Source: Patiria miniata (lineage: Eukaryota > Echinodermata > Asteroidea > Valvatida > Asterinidae). Taken from it: 64,000 nucleotides of DNA. Shown here one piece after another: positions 42,401-49,531 of this stretch; position 1 is the first letter of the stretch, and every line of letters starts with the position of its first letter. The stretch covers positions 12,025,898 through 12,089,897 of the forward strand of contig NW_024037076.1 in NCBI RefSeq assembly GCF_015706575.1, in the 5' to 3' direction. The notes below the pieces were generated by a model, which worked only from the letters and a program-made list of their open reading frames with translations, was not told the DNA's origin and made no database searches. A program made the translations under genes and the position numbers.

Positions 42401-45400
42401 ACTGTTTGCACTGCTGTAAATTTGGTTTCGAATCCCACACATTAAACAGGATTTGCTCCTGCTTGGTTTTACACCGAAGTGAACTTCCTTTTCTCAATTG
42501 TGTTAAATCAGGCGGAAGTGTTCGCTTCCATGAATGTATTTTTCTATGACTCATGGTTCTGGAGGATATTATTAAAGGAAGTGAAATCCGAGGAACCATA
42601 TGGTACCCCCTGACACATACTGTGATCTTGTAACGGCAGGGACTTAATTATGTGTAAGAAAGGATTAAATCAAACGAAAGTTAGGCGTAAGTGCTTTCTT
42701 CAAAACAAAACAAAATCTGCTCCTTCATTATTAACATTTCTCAATTAATCAGAAACTGCTCAGTTCCTTTAATTGAGAGCACACAGCCACTATTTAGTCG
42801 TACCGATGATTTCGATGGTGAACATGCACATATCTGAATTCCCAGCGGAATCAGATACAATGCACGTGACTGTTGTGTTGCCCAAATTGAATGTGCCACC
42901 GGAGATCACCGGATTGCTATCACCATCTGTACAACTGATGTCACTTGCAGTTAAGGTGTCCACATTATCCGTAGCCGACGGTGGTGGTGACCAAGTAACT
43001 GCAGCAGTCGAACCTCCGGCGTCCGTTGACATGTCCGTGATTGAGGTGGGACATGTGATGTCAGGTTTTACGGTATCTGTAAGGCAGCATAAAATACAAC
43101 ACAAGTTCATAAGCTGGGTTCCAAAAAAACTAACAAAGCAGCTTCTTACATCAGTAGAAAAAAATTATTCAGTACGTTTAATGGAAGTTTTTAAAACAAC
43201 GTGTAGTCCTGAAATTACTGTATTCAGTGCATGTTTTTGCGGTCGCAAACAAATAGTGGTTCAACTGTTTCTCATAGGTTTTGCATTGTGGCAACTTGGG
43301 CATTGCAGTTATTTATCTCAAATAACTTTACAACCAAGGTCTCCTAGCCATCAACTATTGTCAAACAACTGAACCAGTTTGTTAGTTACTGTTTCACTGC
43401 TGTAAATTTGGATTCGAATCCCACACATTAAACAGGATTTGCTCCTGCTTGGTTTTACACCGAAGTGAACTTCCTTTTCTCGATTGTGCTAAATCAGGCG
43501 GAAGTGTTCGCTTCCATGAATGTATTTTTCTATGACTCATGGTTCTGGAGGATATTATTAAAGGAAGTGAAATCCGAGGAACAATACGGTACCCCCTGAC
43601 ACATACTGTGATCTTGTAACGTCAGGGACTTAATTATGTGTAAGAAAGGATTAAATCAAACGAAAGTTAGGTGTAAGTGCTTTCTTCAAAACAAAACAAA
43701 ATCTGCTCCTTCATTATTAACATTTCTCAATTAATCAGAAACTGCTCAATTCCTTTAATTGAGAGCACACAGACACTGTTTAGTCGTACCGATGATTTCG
43801 ATGGTGAACATGCACATATCTGAATTCCCAGCGGAATCAAATACAATGCACGTGACTGTTGTGTTGCCCAAATTGAATGTGCCACCTGAGATCACCGGAT
43901 TGCTATCACCATCTGTACAACTGATGTCACTTGCAGTTAAGGTGTCCACATTATCCGTAGCCGACGGTAGTGGTGACCAAGTAACTGCAGCAGTCGAACC
44001 TACGGCGTCCGTTGACATGTCCGTGATTGAGGTGGGACATGTGATGTCAGGTTTTACGGTATCTGTAAGGCAGCATAAAATACAACACAAGTTCATAAGC
44101 TGGGTTCCAAAAAAAACTAACAAAGCTGCTTGTTACATAAGTAGAAAAAAAAAAACTATTCAGTACGTTTAATGGAAGATTTAAAAAACAACGGGTAGTC
44201 CTGAAATTACTGTATTCGGTGCATGTTTTTGCGGTCGTAAACAAATAGTGGTTCAACTGTTTCTCATAGGTTTTGCATTGTGGCAACTTGGGCATTGCAG
44301 TTATTTATCTCATATAACTTTACAACCAAGGTCTCCTAGCCATCAACTGTTGTCAAACAACTGAACCAGTTTGTTAGTTACTGGTTGCACTGCTGTAAAT
44401 TTGGTTTCGAGTCCCACATATTAAACAGGATTTGCTCCTGCTTGGTTTTACACCGAAGTGAACTTCCTTTTTTCCATTGTGTTAAATCAGGCGGAAGTGT
44501 TCGCTTCCATGAATGTATTTTTCCATGACTCATGGTTCTGGAGGATAATATTAAAGGAATTGAAATCCGAGGAACAATACGGTACCCCCTGACACATACT
44601 GTGATCTTGTAACGTCAGGGACTTAATTATGTGTAAGAAAGGATTTAATCAAACGAAAGTTAGGTGTAAGTGCTTTCTTCAAAACAAAACAAATTCTGCT
44701 CCTTCATGATTAACATTTCTCAATTAATCAGAAACTGCTCAGTTCCTTTAATTGAGAGCACACAGCCACTATTTAGTCGTACCGATGATTTCGATGGTGA
44801 ACATGCACATATCTGAATTCCCAGCGGAATCAGATACAATGCACGTGACTGTTGTGTTGCCCAAATTGAATGTGCCACCTGAGATCACCGGATTGCTATC
44901 ACCATCTGTACAACTGATGTCACTTGCAGTTAAGGTGTCCACATTATCCGTAGCCGACGGTGGTGGTGACCAAGTAACTGCAGCAGTCGAACCTCCGGCG
45001 TCCGTTGACATGTCCGTGATTGAGGTGGGACATGTGATGTCAGGTTTTATGGTATCTGTAAGGCAGCATAAAATACAACACAAGTTCATAAGCTGGGTTC
45101 CAAAAAAAAAAAAAAAGCTGCTTCTTACATCAGTAGAAAAAAAAACTATTCAGTACGTTTAATGGAAGTTTTTCAAAACAACGGGTAGTCCTGAAATTAC
45201 TGTATTCGGTGCATGTTTTTGCGGTCGCAAACAAATAGTGGTTCAACTGTTTCTCATAGGTTTTGCATTGTGGCAACTTGGGCATTGCAGTTATTTATCT
45301 CATATAACTTTACAACCAAGGTCTCCTAGCCATCAACCATTGTCAAACAACTGAACCAGTTTGTTAGTTACTGGTTGCACTGTTGTAAATTTGGTTTTGA

Positions 45401-46045
45401 GTCCCACACATTCAACAGGATTTGCTGCTGCTTGGTTTTACACCGAAGTGAACTTCCTTTTCTCAATTGTGTTAAATCAGGCGGAAGTGTTCGCTTCCAT
45501 GAATGTATTTTTCTATGACTCATGGTTCTGGAGGATATTATTAAAGGAAGTGAAATCCGAGGAACAATACGGTACCCCCTGACACATACTGTGATCTTGT
45601 AACGTCAGGGACTTAATTATGTGTAAGAAAGGATTAAATCAAACGAAAGTTAGGTGTAAGTGCTTTCTTCAAAACAAAAGAAAATAAGCTCCTTCATTAT
45701 TAACATTTCTCAATTAATCATAAACTGCTCAGTTCCTTTAATTAAGAGCGCACAGCCACTATTTAGTCGTACCGATGATTTCGATGGTGAACATGCACAT
45801 ATCTGAATTCCCAGCGGAATCAGATACAATGCACGTGACTGTTGTGTTGCCCAAATTGAATGTGCCACCTGAGATCACCGGATTGCTATCACCATCTGTA
45901 CAACTGATGTCACTTGCAGTTAAGGTGTCCACATTATCCGTAGCCGACGGTGGTGGTGACCAAGTAACTGCAGCAGTCGAACCGCCGGCGTCCGTTGACA
46001 TGTCCGTGATTGAGGTGGGACATGTGATGTCAGGTTTTACGGTAT
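227..46045 (-). CDS. Giant hyalin-like HYR-repeat gene (partial, 48 exons in window)
   Basis: Seen: 48 minus-strand exons, each one HYR module, with AG acceptors, GT donors and phase 1 at both ends. Transcript order is 36 B modules (91 aa) then 12 A modules (85 aa). B modules carry the HYR signature: DTIKPDITCP start, AVTW, ATDN, GGTF, NTTVTC, SDSAGN and an alternating Ile/Phe end strand. A modules are divergent but keep SW, FPVGSHNVTC and a TFDV end. Each module has four Cys (B: 9, 49, 72, 84; A: 14, 41, 66, 74) and one N-x-T sequon (B: N67; A: N63). Known: HYR domains are immunoglobulin-like folds in hyalin and other extracellular adhesion proteins. Inferred: a secreted or surface matrix protein of more than 4,000 residues. 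The 3' end lies beyond base 1 and the 5' end is uncertain (see 50979-51093). The number of modules used per transcript is unknown because exon skipping keeps the frame. Confidence 0.85.
1022..1276 (-). CDS. HYR exon A2 (subtype Q)
   Basis: Phase 1-1 exon with Gln at module position 23 (SIQVSW), shared with A8 and A11. The intron just upstream reads open, so an ORF caller extends it with an intron-derived MECNYV start that is not real coding sequence. Confidence 0.85.
1814..2068 (-). CDS. HYR exon A3 (subtype R)
   Basis: Phase 1-1 exon with Ala17 (IAAGEAS) and Glu56 (GGEFP), shared with A9. His replaces Asn at position 33 (SATHSDG). Four Cys and the NVT sequon are kept. Confidence 0.85.
2610..2864 (-). 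CDS. HYR exon A4 (subtype S)
   Basis: Phase 1-1 exon whose intron flanks match A6. It is distinguished by Gly at position 30 (DQVGATNSDG). Confidence 0.85.
3402..3656 (-). CDS. HYR exon A5 (subtype P)
   Basis: Consensus A protein, matching A1 and A7. The intron preceding it in the transcript (3657-4716) is about 1,060 bp because it holds the TTAA-flanked element at 3844-4358. Confidence 0.85.
3844..4358. mobile_element. TTAA-flanked inverted-repeat element (MITE), copy 1
   Basis: Seen: a 515-bp insert absent from the other A units, flanked by TTAA on both sides (3840-3843 and 4359-4362). Ends are inverted: AGGAAATATAC and GTATATTCCCT. It contains an imperfect hairpin (CTGGTTCCCTGAC at 3999-4011 against GTCAGGGAACCAG at 4061-4073) and a perfect 34-bp palindrome at 4167-4200. 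There is no ORF. A second family member lies at 57840-58360. Known: TTAA target duplication is the hallmark of piggyBac-type transposases, so this is probably a non-autonomous element of that type. It sits wholly in an intron and entered after the A units had multiplied. Confidence 0.85.
4717..4971 (-). CDS. HYR exon A6 (subtype S)
   Basis: Phase 1-1 exon with consensus protein and S-type intron flanks like A4, but with Ser rather than Gly at position 30. In transcript order it precedes the intron carrying the TTAA element. Confidence 0.85.
5509..5763 (-). CDS. HYR exon A7 (subtype P)
   Basis: Consensus A protein, nearly the same DNA as A1 and A5. The A5-A7 run shows that an S-P pair was inserted into the regular P-Q-R-S order. 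Confidence 0.85.
6304..6558 (-). CDS. HYR exon A8 (subtype Q)
   Basis: Phase 1-1 exon with Gln23, same protein as A2. The intron-side reading frame is open upstream of the acceptor, as in A2. Confidence 0.85.
7095..7349 (-). CDS. HYR exon A9 (subtype R)
   Basis: Phase 1-1 exon with Ala17 and Glu56, the same subtype as A3 but with the consensus Asn33. Confidence 0.85.
7888..8142 (-). CDS. HYR exon A10 (S/P hybrid unit)
   Basis: Phase 1-1 exon with Leu39 (GQALTC). Its low-coordinate intron flank is S-type (as A4 and A6) and its high-coordinate flank is P-type (as A1), so the unit looks recombinant. Confidence 0.85.
8682..8936 (-). CDS. HYR exon A11 (subtype Q, diverged)
   Basis: Phase 1-1 exon with Gln23 plus private changes: FPEGSH (Glu59), TNEGG (Glu71) and SAFFTF (Phe79). 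Cysteines and the sequon are kept. Higher divergence fits its position near the array edge. Confidence 0.85.
9473..9727 (-). CDS. HYR exon A12 (subtype R, edge copy)
   Basis: Most diverged A exon: Leu15 (ECLAPG), TVANEGG in place of TVTNDGG, and TFDII at the end. It is the first A module in the transcript. The acceptor CAG is intact, with one changed base just upstream. The preceding intron is an A/B hybrid. Confidence 0.85.
10476..10748 (-). CDS. HYR exon B1 (edge copy)
   Basis: 91-codon phase 1-1 exon, the last B module in the transcript. Private residues: Glu6-Leu7 (KPELTC), Asn46, Val65 and Ser78. An intron-derived extension makes the ORF look 172 aa long; only the exon is supported. Confidence 0.87.
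11467..11739 (-). CDS. HYR exon B2 (edge copy)
   Basis: Phase 1-1 exon with Glu6-Leu7, Ala11 (CPASIT), Thr85 (MCTF) and Val88 (TVEII). It is more diverged than central units. Confidence 0.87.
12304..12963. mobile_element. 660-bp inverted-repeat element in the B2/B3 intron
   Basis: Seen: a unique insert whose first and last 28 bp are inverted repeats with one mismatch (start CGTCACCGTTTTCACGAA). The duplicated target is ATAT (12300-12303 and 12964-12967), or TA if the ends are read one base longer. The end motif GGCTCTTCGTGAAAACG also recurs inside, in direct orientation, near 12547, 12664 and 12757. No transposase is visible. Probably a non-autonomous DNA transposon; a TA target would suit Tc1/mariner, a 4-bp target another superfamily. 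It is present in only one of 36 units, so it arrived late. Confidence 0.85.
13123..13395 (-). CDS. HYR exon B3
   Basis: Phase 1-1 exon with Ser25 (GSTSAVTW) and Leu34 (PPPLATDN). In the transcript it precedes the intron enlarged by the element at 12304-12963. Confidence 0.87.
14114..14386 (-). CDS. HYR exon B4
   Basis: Phase 1-1 exon encoding the B consensus module. Confidence 0.87.
15100..15372 (-). CDS. HYR exon B5
   Basis: Phase 1-1 exon with Leu34, shared with B3. A base change beyond the donor removes the usual intronic stop, so naive ORFs read ten residues into the intron. Confidence 0.87.
16090..16362 (-). CDS. HYR exon B6
   Basis: Phase 1-1 exon with one private change, Ser31 (TWSSPPSATDN). 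Confidence 0.87.
17081..17353 (-). CDS. HYR exon B7
   Basis: Phase 1-1 exon encoding the B consensus module. It carries a silent GGA variant in the ATCTCC(G/T)GTGG region, shared with a subset of units. Confidence 0.87.
18069..18341 (-). CDS. HYR exon B8
   Basis: Phase 1-1 exon with Leu33 (PPLSATDN). The same variant recurs in B23 and B28, far away in the array. Confidence 0.87.
19060..19332 (-). CDS. HYR exon B9
   Basis: Consensus B module. It is the first of fourteen consecutive units (B9-B22) with identical protein. Confidence 0.87.
20052..20324 (-). CDS. HYR exon B10
   Basis: Consensus B module; phase 1-1; homogenised core of the array. Confidence 0.87.
21043..21315 (-). CDS. HYR exon B11
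   Basis: Consensus B module. A pure A-run (plus strand) near 20940 in the flanking intron is shared with the units around B13 and B16. Confidence 0.87.
22033..22305 (-). CDS. HYR exon B12
   Basis: Consensus B module. Exon and flanks match B15, 2,971 bp away, including the A-tract interruption pattern beside the exon. Confidence 0.87.
23024..23296 (-). CDS. HYR exon B13
   Basis: Consensus B module; the counterpart of B16 in the 2.97-kb duplicated block. Confidence 0.87.
24014..24286 (-). CDS. HYR exon B14
   Basis: Consensus B module. It resembles B17 on its low-coordinate side, but the high-coordinate intron differs, which marks one end of the duplicated block. Confidence 0.87.
25004..25276 (-). 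CDS. HYR exon B15
   Basis: Consensus B module; the counterpart of B12 in the duplicated block. Confidence 0.87.
25994..26266 (-). CDS. HYR exon B16
   Basis: Consensus B module; the counterpart of B13. The neighbouring intronic A-run is about two bases shorter than in the B13 unit. Confidence 0.87.
26984..27256 (-). CDS. HYR exon B17
   Basis: Consensus B module; its high-coordinate intron differs from that of B14. Confidence 0.87.
27971..28243 (-). CDS. HYR exon B18
   Basis: Consensus B module in a run of units (B18-B20) with nearly identical introns. Confidence 0.87.
28959..29231 (-). CDS. HYR exon B19
   Basis: Consensus B module. The flanking intron has the ACAATTCTGTACC variant, shared with several units up to B29/B30. 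Confidence 0.87.
29948..30220 (-). CDS. HYR exon B20
   Basis: Consensus B module; phase 1-1; splice sites unchanged. Confidence 0.87.
30938..31210 (-). CDS. HYR exon B21
   Basis: Consensus B module; phase 1-1; splice sites unchanged. Confidence 0.87.
31926..32198 (-). CDS. HYR exon B22
   Basis: Consensus B module. The intron just upstream happens to be open, so a naive ORF extends to 152 aa. Confidence 0.87.
32912..33184 (-). CDS. HYR exon B23
   Basis: Phase 1-1 exon with Leu33, as in B8 and B28. Confidence 0.87.
33900..34172 (-). CDS. HYR exon B24
   Basis: Consensus B module. The intronic stop just past the donor is changed, so ORF callers overrun into the intron. Confidence 0.87.
34888..35160 (-). 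CDS. HYR exon B25
   Basis: Consensus B module; phase 1-1. Confidence 0.87.
35876..36148 (-). CDS. HYR exon B26
   Basis: Consensus B module, but the intron before the acceptor has the ATACAACAC variant typical of the high-coordinate edge units B33-B36. This suggests an exchange between edge and core. Confidence 0.87.
36862..37134 (-). CDS. HYR exon B27
   Basis: Consensus B module; phase 1-1. Confidence 0.87.
37850..38122 (-). CDS. HYR exon B28
   Basis: Phase 1-1 exon with Leu33, as in B8 and B23. Confidence 0.87.
38841..39113 (-). CDS. HYR exon B29
   Basis: Consensus B module; one private base change in the intron before the acceptor. Confidence 0.87.
39831..40103 (-). CDS. HYR exon B30
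   Basis: Phase 1-1 exon with Val3 (DTVKPD), the same as its neighbour B31. Confidence 0.87.
40822..41094 (-). CDS. HYR exon B31
   Basis: Phase 1-1 exon with Val3. The unit is almost identical to B30, so B30 and B31 look like a recent duplication pair. Confidence 0.87.
41813..42085 (-). CDS. HYR exon B32
   Basis: Consensus protein with one private silent change at a Gly codon near position 22. Confidence 0.87.
42804..43076 (-). CDS. HYR exon B33
   Basis: Phase 1-1 exon with Val3 and the edge-type intron (ATACAACAC variant). Confidence 0.87.
43790..44062 (-). CDS. HYR exon B34 (most diverged high-side copy)
   Basis: Phase 1-1 exon with Val3, Val21 (DAVGST), Leu32 (SPLPSA) and Phe75 (CIVFDS). 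All four Cys and the NTT sequon remain. Confidence 0.87.
44783..45055 (-). CDS. HYR exon B35
   Basis: Consensus protein in an edge-type unit with several private intron changes. Confidence 0.87.
45773..46045 (-). CDS. HYR exon B36 (first HYR exon of the transcript seen here)
   Basis: Phase 1-1 exon with Val3. Upstream of it lies only a remnant unit without an exon. Its phase-1 start needs a preceding exon ending with one base of a codon, which is why a signal-peptide exon further upstream is expected. Confidence 0.85.
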
Positions 46046-46614
46046 CTGTAAGGCAGCATCAAATACAACACAAGTTCATAAGCTGGGTTCCCAAAAAAGA
46101 AATAAAAGCTGCTTCTTACATAAGTAGAAAAAAACTATTCAGTACGTTTAATGGAAGTTTTTAAAAACAACGGGTAGTCCTGAAATTACTGTATTCGGTG
46201 CATGTTTTTGGGGTCGCAAACAAATAGTGGTCCAACTGTTTCTCATATGTTTTGCATTGTGGCAACTTGGGCATTGCAGTTATTTATCTCAAATAACTTT
46301 ACAACCAAGGTCTCCCAGCCGTCAACTATTGTCAAACAACTGAACCAGTGTGTTAGTTCCTGGTTGCGCTGCTGCATATTGGGTTTCGAGTCCCACACAT
46401 TTAACAGGATTTGCTCCTTCTTGGTTTTACTCCGAAGTGAACTTTCTTTTCTCAATTGTGTTAAATCAGGCGGAAGTGTTCGCCTCCATGAATGTATTTT
46501 TCTATGACTCATGGTTCTGGAAGATATTATTAAAGGAAGTAAAATTCGAGGAACAATACGTTACCACGTGACACATACTGTGATCACGTAACGTCAGGGA
46601 CTTAATTATATGTA

Positions 46615-46810
46615 AGGCAGCATGAAATAAAACACAAGTTAATAAGCTTGGTGCCAAAAAAAAACAAAGCTGCTTCTTATATAAGTAGAAAAAAACACTG
46701 TTCAGTACGTTTAATTGGAGTTTTTAAATACAACGGGTAGTTCTGAAATTACTGTATTCGGTGCATTTTTTTTTGCGGTCGTAAACAAATAGTGGTTCAA
46801 CTGTTTCTCA
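46615..46810 (-). repeat. Exon-less remnant of a 37th B unit
   Basis: At about 46612 the normal intron text (ACTTAATTATGTGTAAG) jumps directly to the sequence that normally precedes an exon acceptor (TGTAAGGCAGCAT), then B-intron homology continues to 46810. The missing stretch of about 470 bp contains the whole exon, and TGTAAG is present at both break points. Past 46810 the sequence is unrelated. Confidence 0.8.
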
Positions 46811-47695
46811 TTTTTTACACTTTTGATGACAAATAATAAGGTTTGTTGATGCCCACTTGTCCCAGAAGTGGGTCTAGTGGCCAACTTTTGGCGGAATTTT
46901 TAATTAATTAATATTCACATGTTTAATGAATGTGTTTGATTTCAATTGTTTGCAATAAAAAAACAAGTGTTTTGGTCATGTAATAACATAGTTCTATCCC
47001 CATTTTTACATCCTACCTATAGTGTTAACATTGAAAATGTGCTTAAGTTGTCCAGTAGCCCCACATTAGTTAAGAATTTGCTGAAAACCAAGAAAAAGGA
47101 GCTACCGTTAATTGAAAAAAGTAAACAAGCTTCGTGTTCGTGCCTGAGTCACGTGATTGTGCCATGTAATTTCTGAAAGGAGCAGTGTTTTGAAAAAGGA
47201 AAATCAGGCTTTTAACCACAGTGACAACATGATGACCTTTGACCCCAGTTTGGTCATGTAACATGTTTGGACTGGGCTACTGGTACTTTTGACAAAGTTT
47301 GGTTGAAATCGGTCAAAATATGAGTGAGCAATAGACAATATCAACATTTGTTACTAACCAACTTACTAACTAACTAACTAACGGAGAGACATGATGATTC
47401 TGGGCTGTACTAAGCAAGCCGGTCCAATCTGGTGGCTCTAAAGCCGGTTGGCACACAGTGATATGTTTCGTAGGCCCCTCAATTTTTCGTAGGCCCCCGA
47501 ATATTTCGTAGGCTCTAGGCACAGTGCCTACTGTGCCTATTGGATAATACGGGCCTGTAAAAACGTCACCAGTGTTGAAGTAAGTTCAGTAGGAGGGGCA
47601 GGAAAGGGCGTCGCCAGAAAGTTTGAAGTTAGGCAAATGCATGTAGCAACAAAACATCTGAATTTGATGGCAGGGGAAGGGGTGGGGCCTAGTAT
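46811..47695. other. Non-coding stretch beyond the array
   Basis: No gene seen. It holds a short AACT microsatellite (about 47351-47383) after a GACCTTTGACCCC-type stretch, and three copies of TTTCGTAGGCCCC-like text at 47466-47515. The small ORFs here show no domain features. Confidence 0.5.
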
Positions 47696-48282
47696 GCTGG
47701 GGCAGACTGAACACATCCGAACAATGGGATTCTCTTCAATTCAGAGGACACTGCAGCCTATAGCACAATAGGGGCTACTATTATACATTGCACCCCCTGT
47801 TTTGTAAAGACATTATGCGTGTAACATGTATCAAGTCTGTCTGTTTCGGGAAATCGGCTGCTGGAAATATTTACGCCCACGCGCAGCCTAATAAGCTGTC
47901 GGTGACTTCAGACCATTCTTTGGCAACGTTCTTAACGTCCTCAGGAATGCGTCCATAGGCGACGCGTGTCTTTCTCAGTCAGCAAAGTAAAGCAACCCAT
48001 TCTTCAAGTGACACGCCTGCTGTGTAGAACAGCACATTTAGCTGAAACTCGATACCACGTGACCACAACATTCACATTTGTCGACAAGTGTAAACTGGAT
48101 TGAAGTCCACATCGTCATGCTTGTTCTTATCGGTTCCATTTATGCTTTTGAGAAAAAAAGGACGAAACTAAGAACTCTTTTAAGCTACGGAGGATGAACG
48201 ATAATGTGTTCGACTATATTCATTCTAAACTTGAAAAAAGGCGCAAATTATATGAACACAATTGTCCCAATGGTGTTTTTCT

Positions 48283-48352
48283 TTTAGAACCCTTGACCTC
48301 TTGATACCCGTATATACGGGTTTCTATCCAACTGAGCTATCCAGCGGGCCCT
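48283..48352 (-). repeat. tRNA-like pseudogene or SINE head
   Basis: The minus strand reads GGGCCCGCTGGATAGCTCAG then TTGG, a good pol III A-box / D-arm. Next comes an ACCCG...CGGGT stem resembling an anticodon arm with an AT-only loop, then a decayed T-arm. The T-arm lacks GGTTCGAATCC and the acceptor arms do not pair, so it is not a working tRNA gene. A diverged copy is at 53857-53932. Confidence 0.55.
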
Positions 48353-48885
48353 TTTATGCCAACAGTTTTCCCATCCTGTTAATACAGCGCTAGTCAAAAG
48401 CATTCAACCCGTATGAATAGTCAGGGATCGCCCAAAGTCACGGTACTAGCACAATATTTCGGTAATGCTGATCACCTGAGAAATAGCAAACGGAAGTTTT
48501 GTTCATTACAAAACAAGTGTTGAATAAAAGAAATTGGAATAATCCCACCCAACGTTTCAAGCTTGTTCGAACTGCAGTGTGTGCGCCGTCATGTTTTTCC
48601 AAAGTTGGAGAAGGCGCGAAAGATATATACAACAAAGTTCCAAAAGTGTTGTTCTCACAGAAACCAGGTTCCTGTAGGTTTTGAGTGAAGGTGTCAAATG
48701 TAACCCTGCGTCGTGTCAAAAGTTACAGTGGGTTTCGCGTTACTTTGGAAAATATAACCCCCCTCCCGCCCCCCCCCCCAAAAAAAGGCCCCCCCCCCAA
48801 AAAAAAAGGAAAACAAGAGGGACATTGTTGGGAGAAACCACATGAATCGGGTTGGGGCCGGGGTGTTGGGGATGTTAGCTTCGAA

Positions 48886-49531
48886 TGTCGGACACTTCGC
48901 CCCATTTCCACGTCGCCCCATGTCACTTCGCCCCTAACCACTTCGCCCCATCCCCACTTCCCCCCATCCCCACATCGCCCCATTCCCATTTCGCCCCATT
49001 CCCACTTCGCCCCATTCCCACTTCGCCCCATCCCCACTTCGCCCCAGCCGTTACATGTAAAAAGTAAAAAAAAAATCTCATCTATTTTATTGGCTTAAAA
49101 ACAATTCCAACAGAAACACTAATTTCTAACCAACGGAAAGAATTAGCCCACCAAATGTACAAGGCAAATTATGGAGGACACCAATGTACATGAGGACACC
49201 AAAAAGCAAAATAGTACCCCACCTTGTCTGTACTACAATCCAAGCTTGAAGAAGAAAAAAAAAGCCCCCCCCCCAAAAAAAAAAAAAAGCCGCGTGGCCG
49301 CGTCAATTCCGGAACTTTGGTCTGACCAGAGACCGAATATTCTTTTTTTTTTGGTCTAAAAGACCCGGCTATACTAACCCGTCTCCCACTTATCTGAGAA
49401 CGACAATACCTTTGACATTTTAATTTCACTCTTGGAGGAACCAATCTACATGGGGCGAAGTGGGGATGGGGCGAAGTGGTTAGGGGCGAAGTGACATGGG
49501 GCGACGTGGAAATGGGGCGAAGCGTCCGACA
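48886..49531. mobile_element. Fold-back element with minisatellite arms
   Basis: Left arm (48886-49048) begins TGTCGGACACTTCGCCCC; right arm (49450-49531) ends in its inverse, GGGGCGAAGCGTCCGACA. Both arms consist of a short repeat of TTCGCCCCAT plus a C-rich spacer in opposite orientations. The left arm has roughly twice as many repeats as the right. The spacer of about 400 bp is AT-rich with C/A runs and no gene. This is the architecture of fold-back (FB) type DNA elements; target duplication could not be read with certainty. Confidence 0.65.

Larger units (their letters stand above)
9776..46810 (-). repeat. B-type HYR exon array, 36 units, period about 990 bp
   Basis: Units run 986-993 bp (one is longer through an insertion), each a 273-bp exon plus an intron of about 717 bp. 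The donor is G|GTACGA; the acceptor follows CTGCCTTACAG. Each intron keeps a short hairpin (CCCTGAC ... GTCAGGG) and a T-tract (minus strand) of variable length about 65 nt before the acceptor. In 23 of 36 units the encoded module is identical. Units at both edges are the most diverged. The array begins at the hybrid intron near 9776 and stops abruptly at 46810. Confidence 0.9.

Noticed and set aside
19441-43372. Repeated small plus-strand ORF starting MEVFKTTGSPEITVF and minus-strand ORF starting MVPRISLPLIISS
   Set aside because: Both lie inside the B intron and appear or vanish with single-base differences between units. No sign of selection on the protein.
10445-46164. Plus-strand ORFs of 115-199 codons opposite every B exon (starting MRAHSHYLVVPM)
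   Set aside because: They are antisense to the HYR exons and open only because the same DNA is copied 36 times. They run into intron sequence and have no domain, while the minus frame has HYR residues, splice sites and phase.
1-46810. Regularly spaced repeats as a CRISPR-like array
   Set aside because: Units are 790-990 bp with coding exons and spliceosomal introns; there are no short repeats with unique spacers and the DNA is eukaryotic.
48283-48352. Functional tRNA gene
   Set aside because: Good D-arm but an abnormal central loop, no proper T-arm and unpaired acceptor; better read as a tRNA-derived repeat. The same applies to 53857-53932 and 62752-62812.
48685-49098. Pro/His-rich ORF of 137 codons over the TTCGCCCCAT repeats
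   Set aside because: It is the translation of C-runs and a minisatellite arm of the fold-back element; several frames are open at once.
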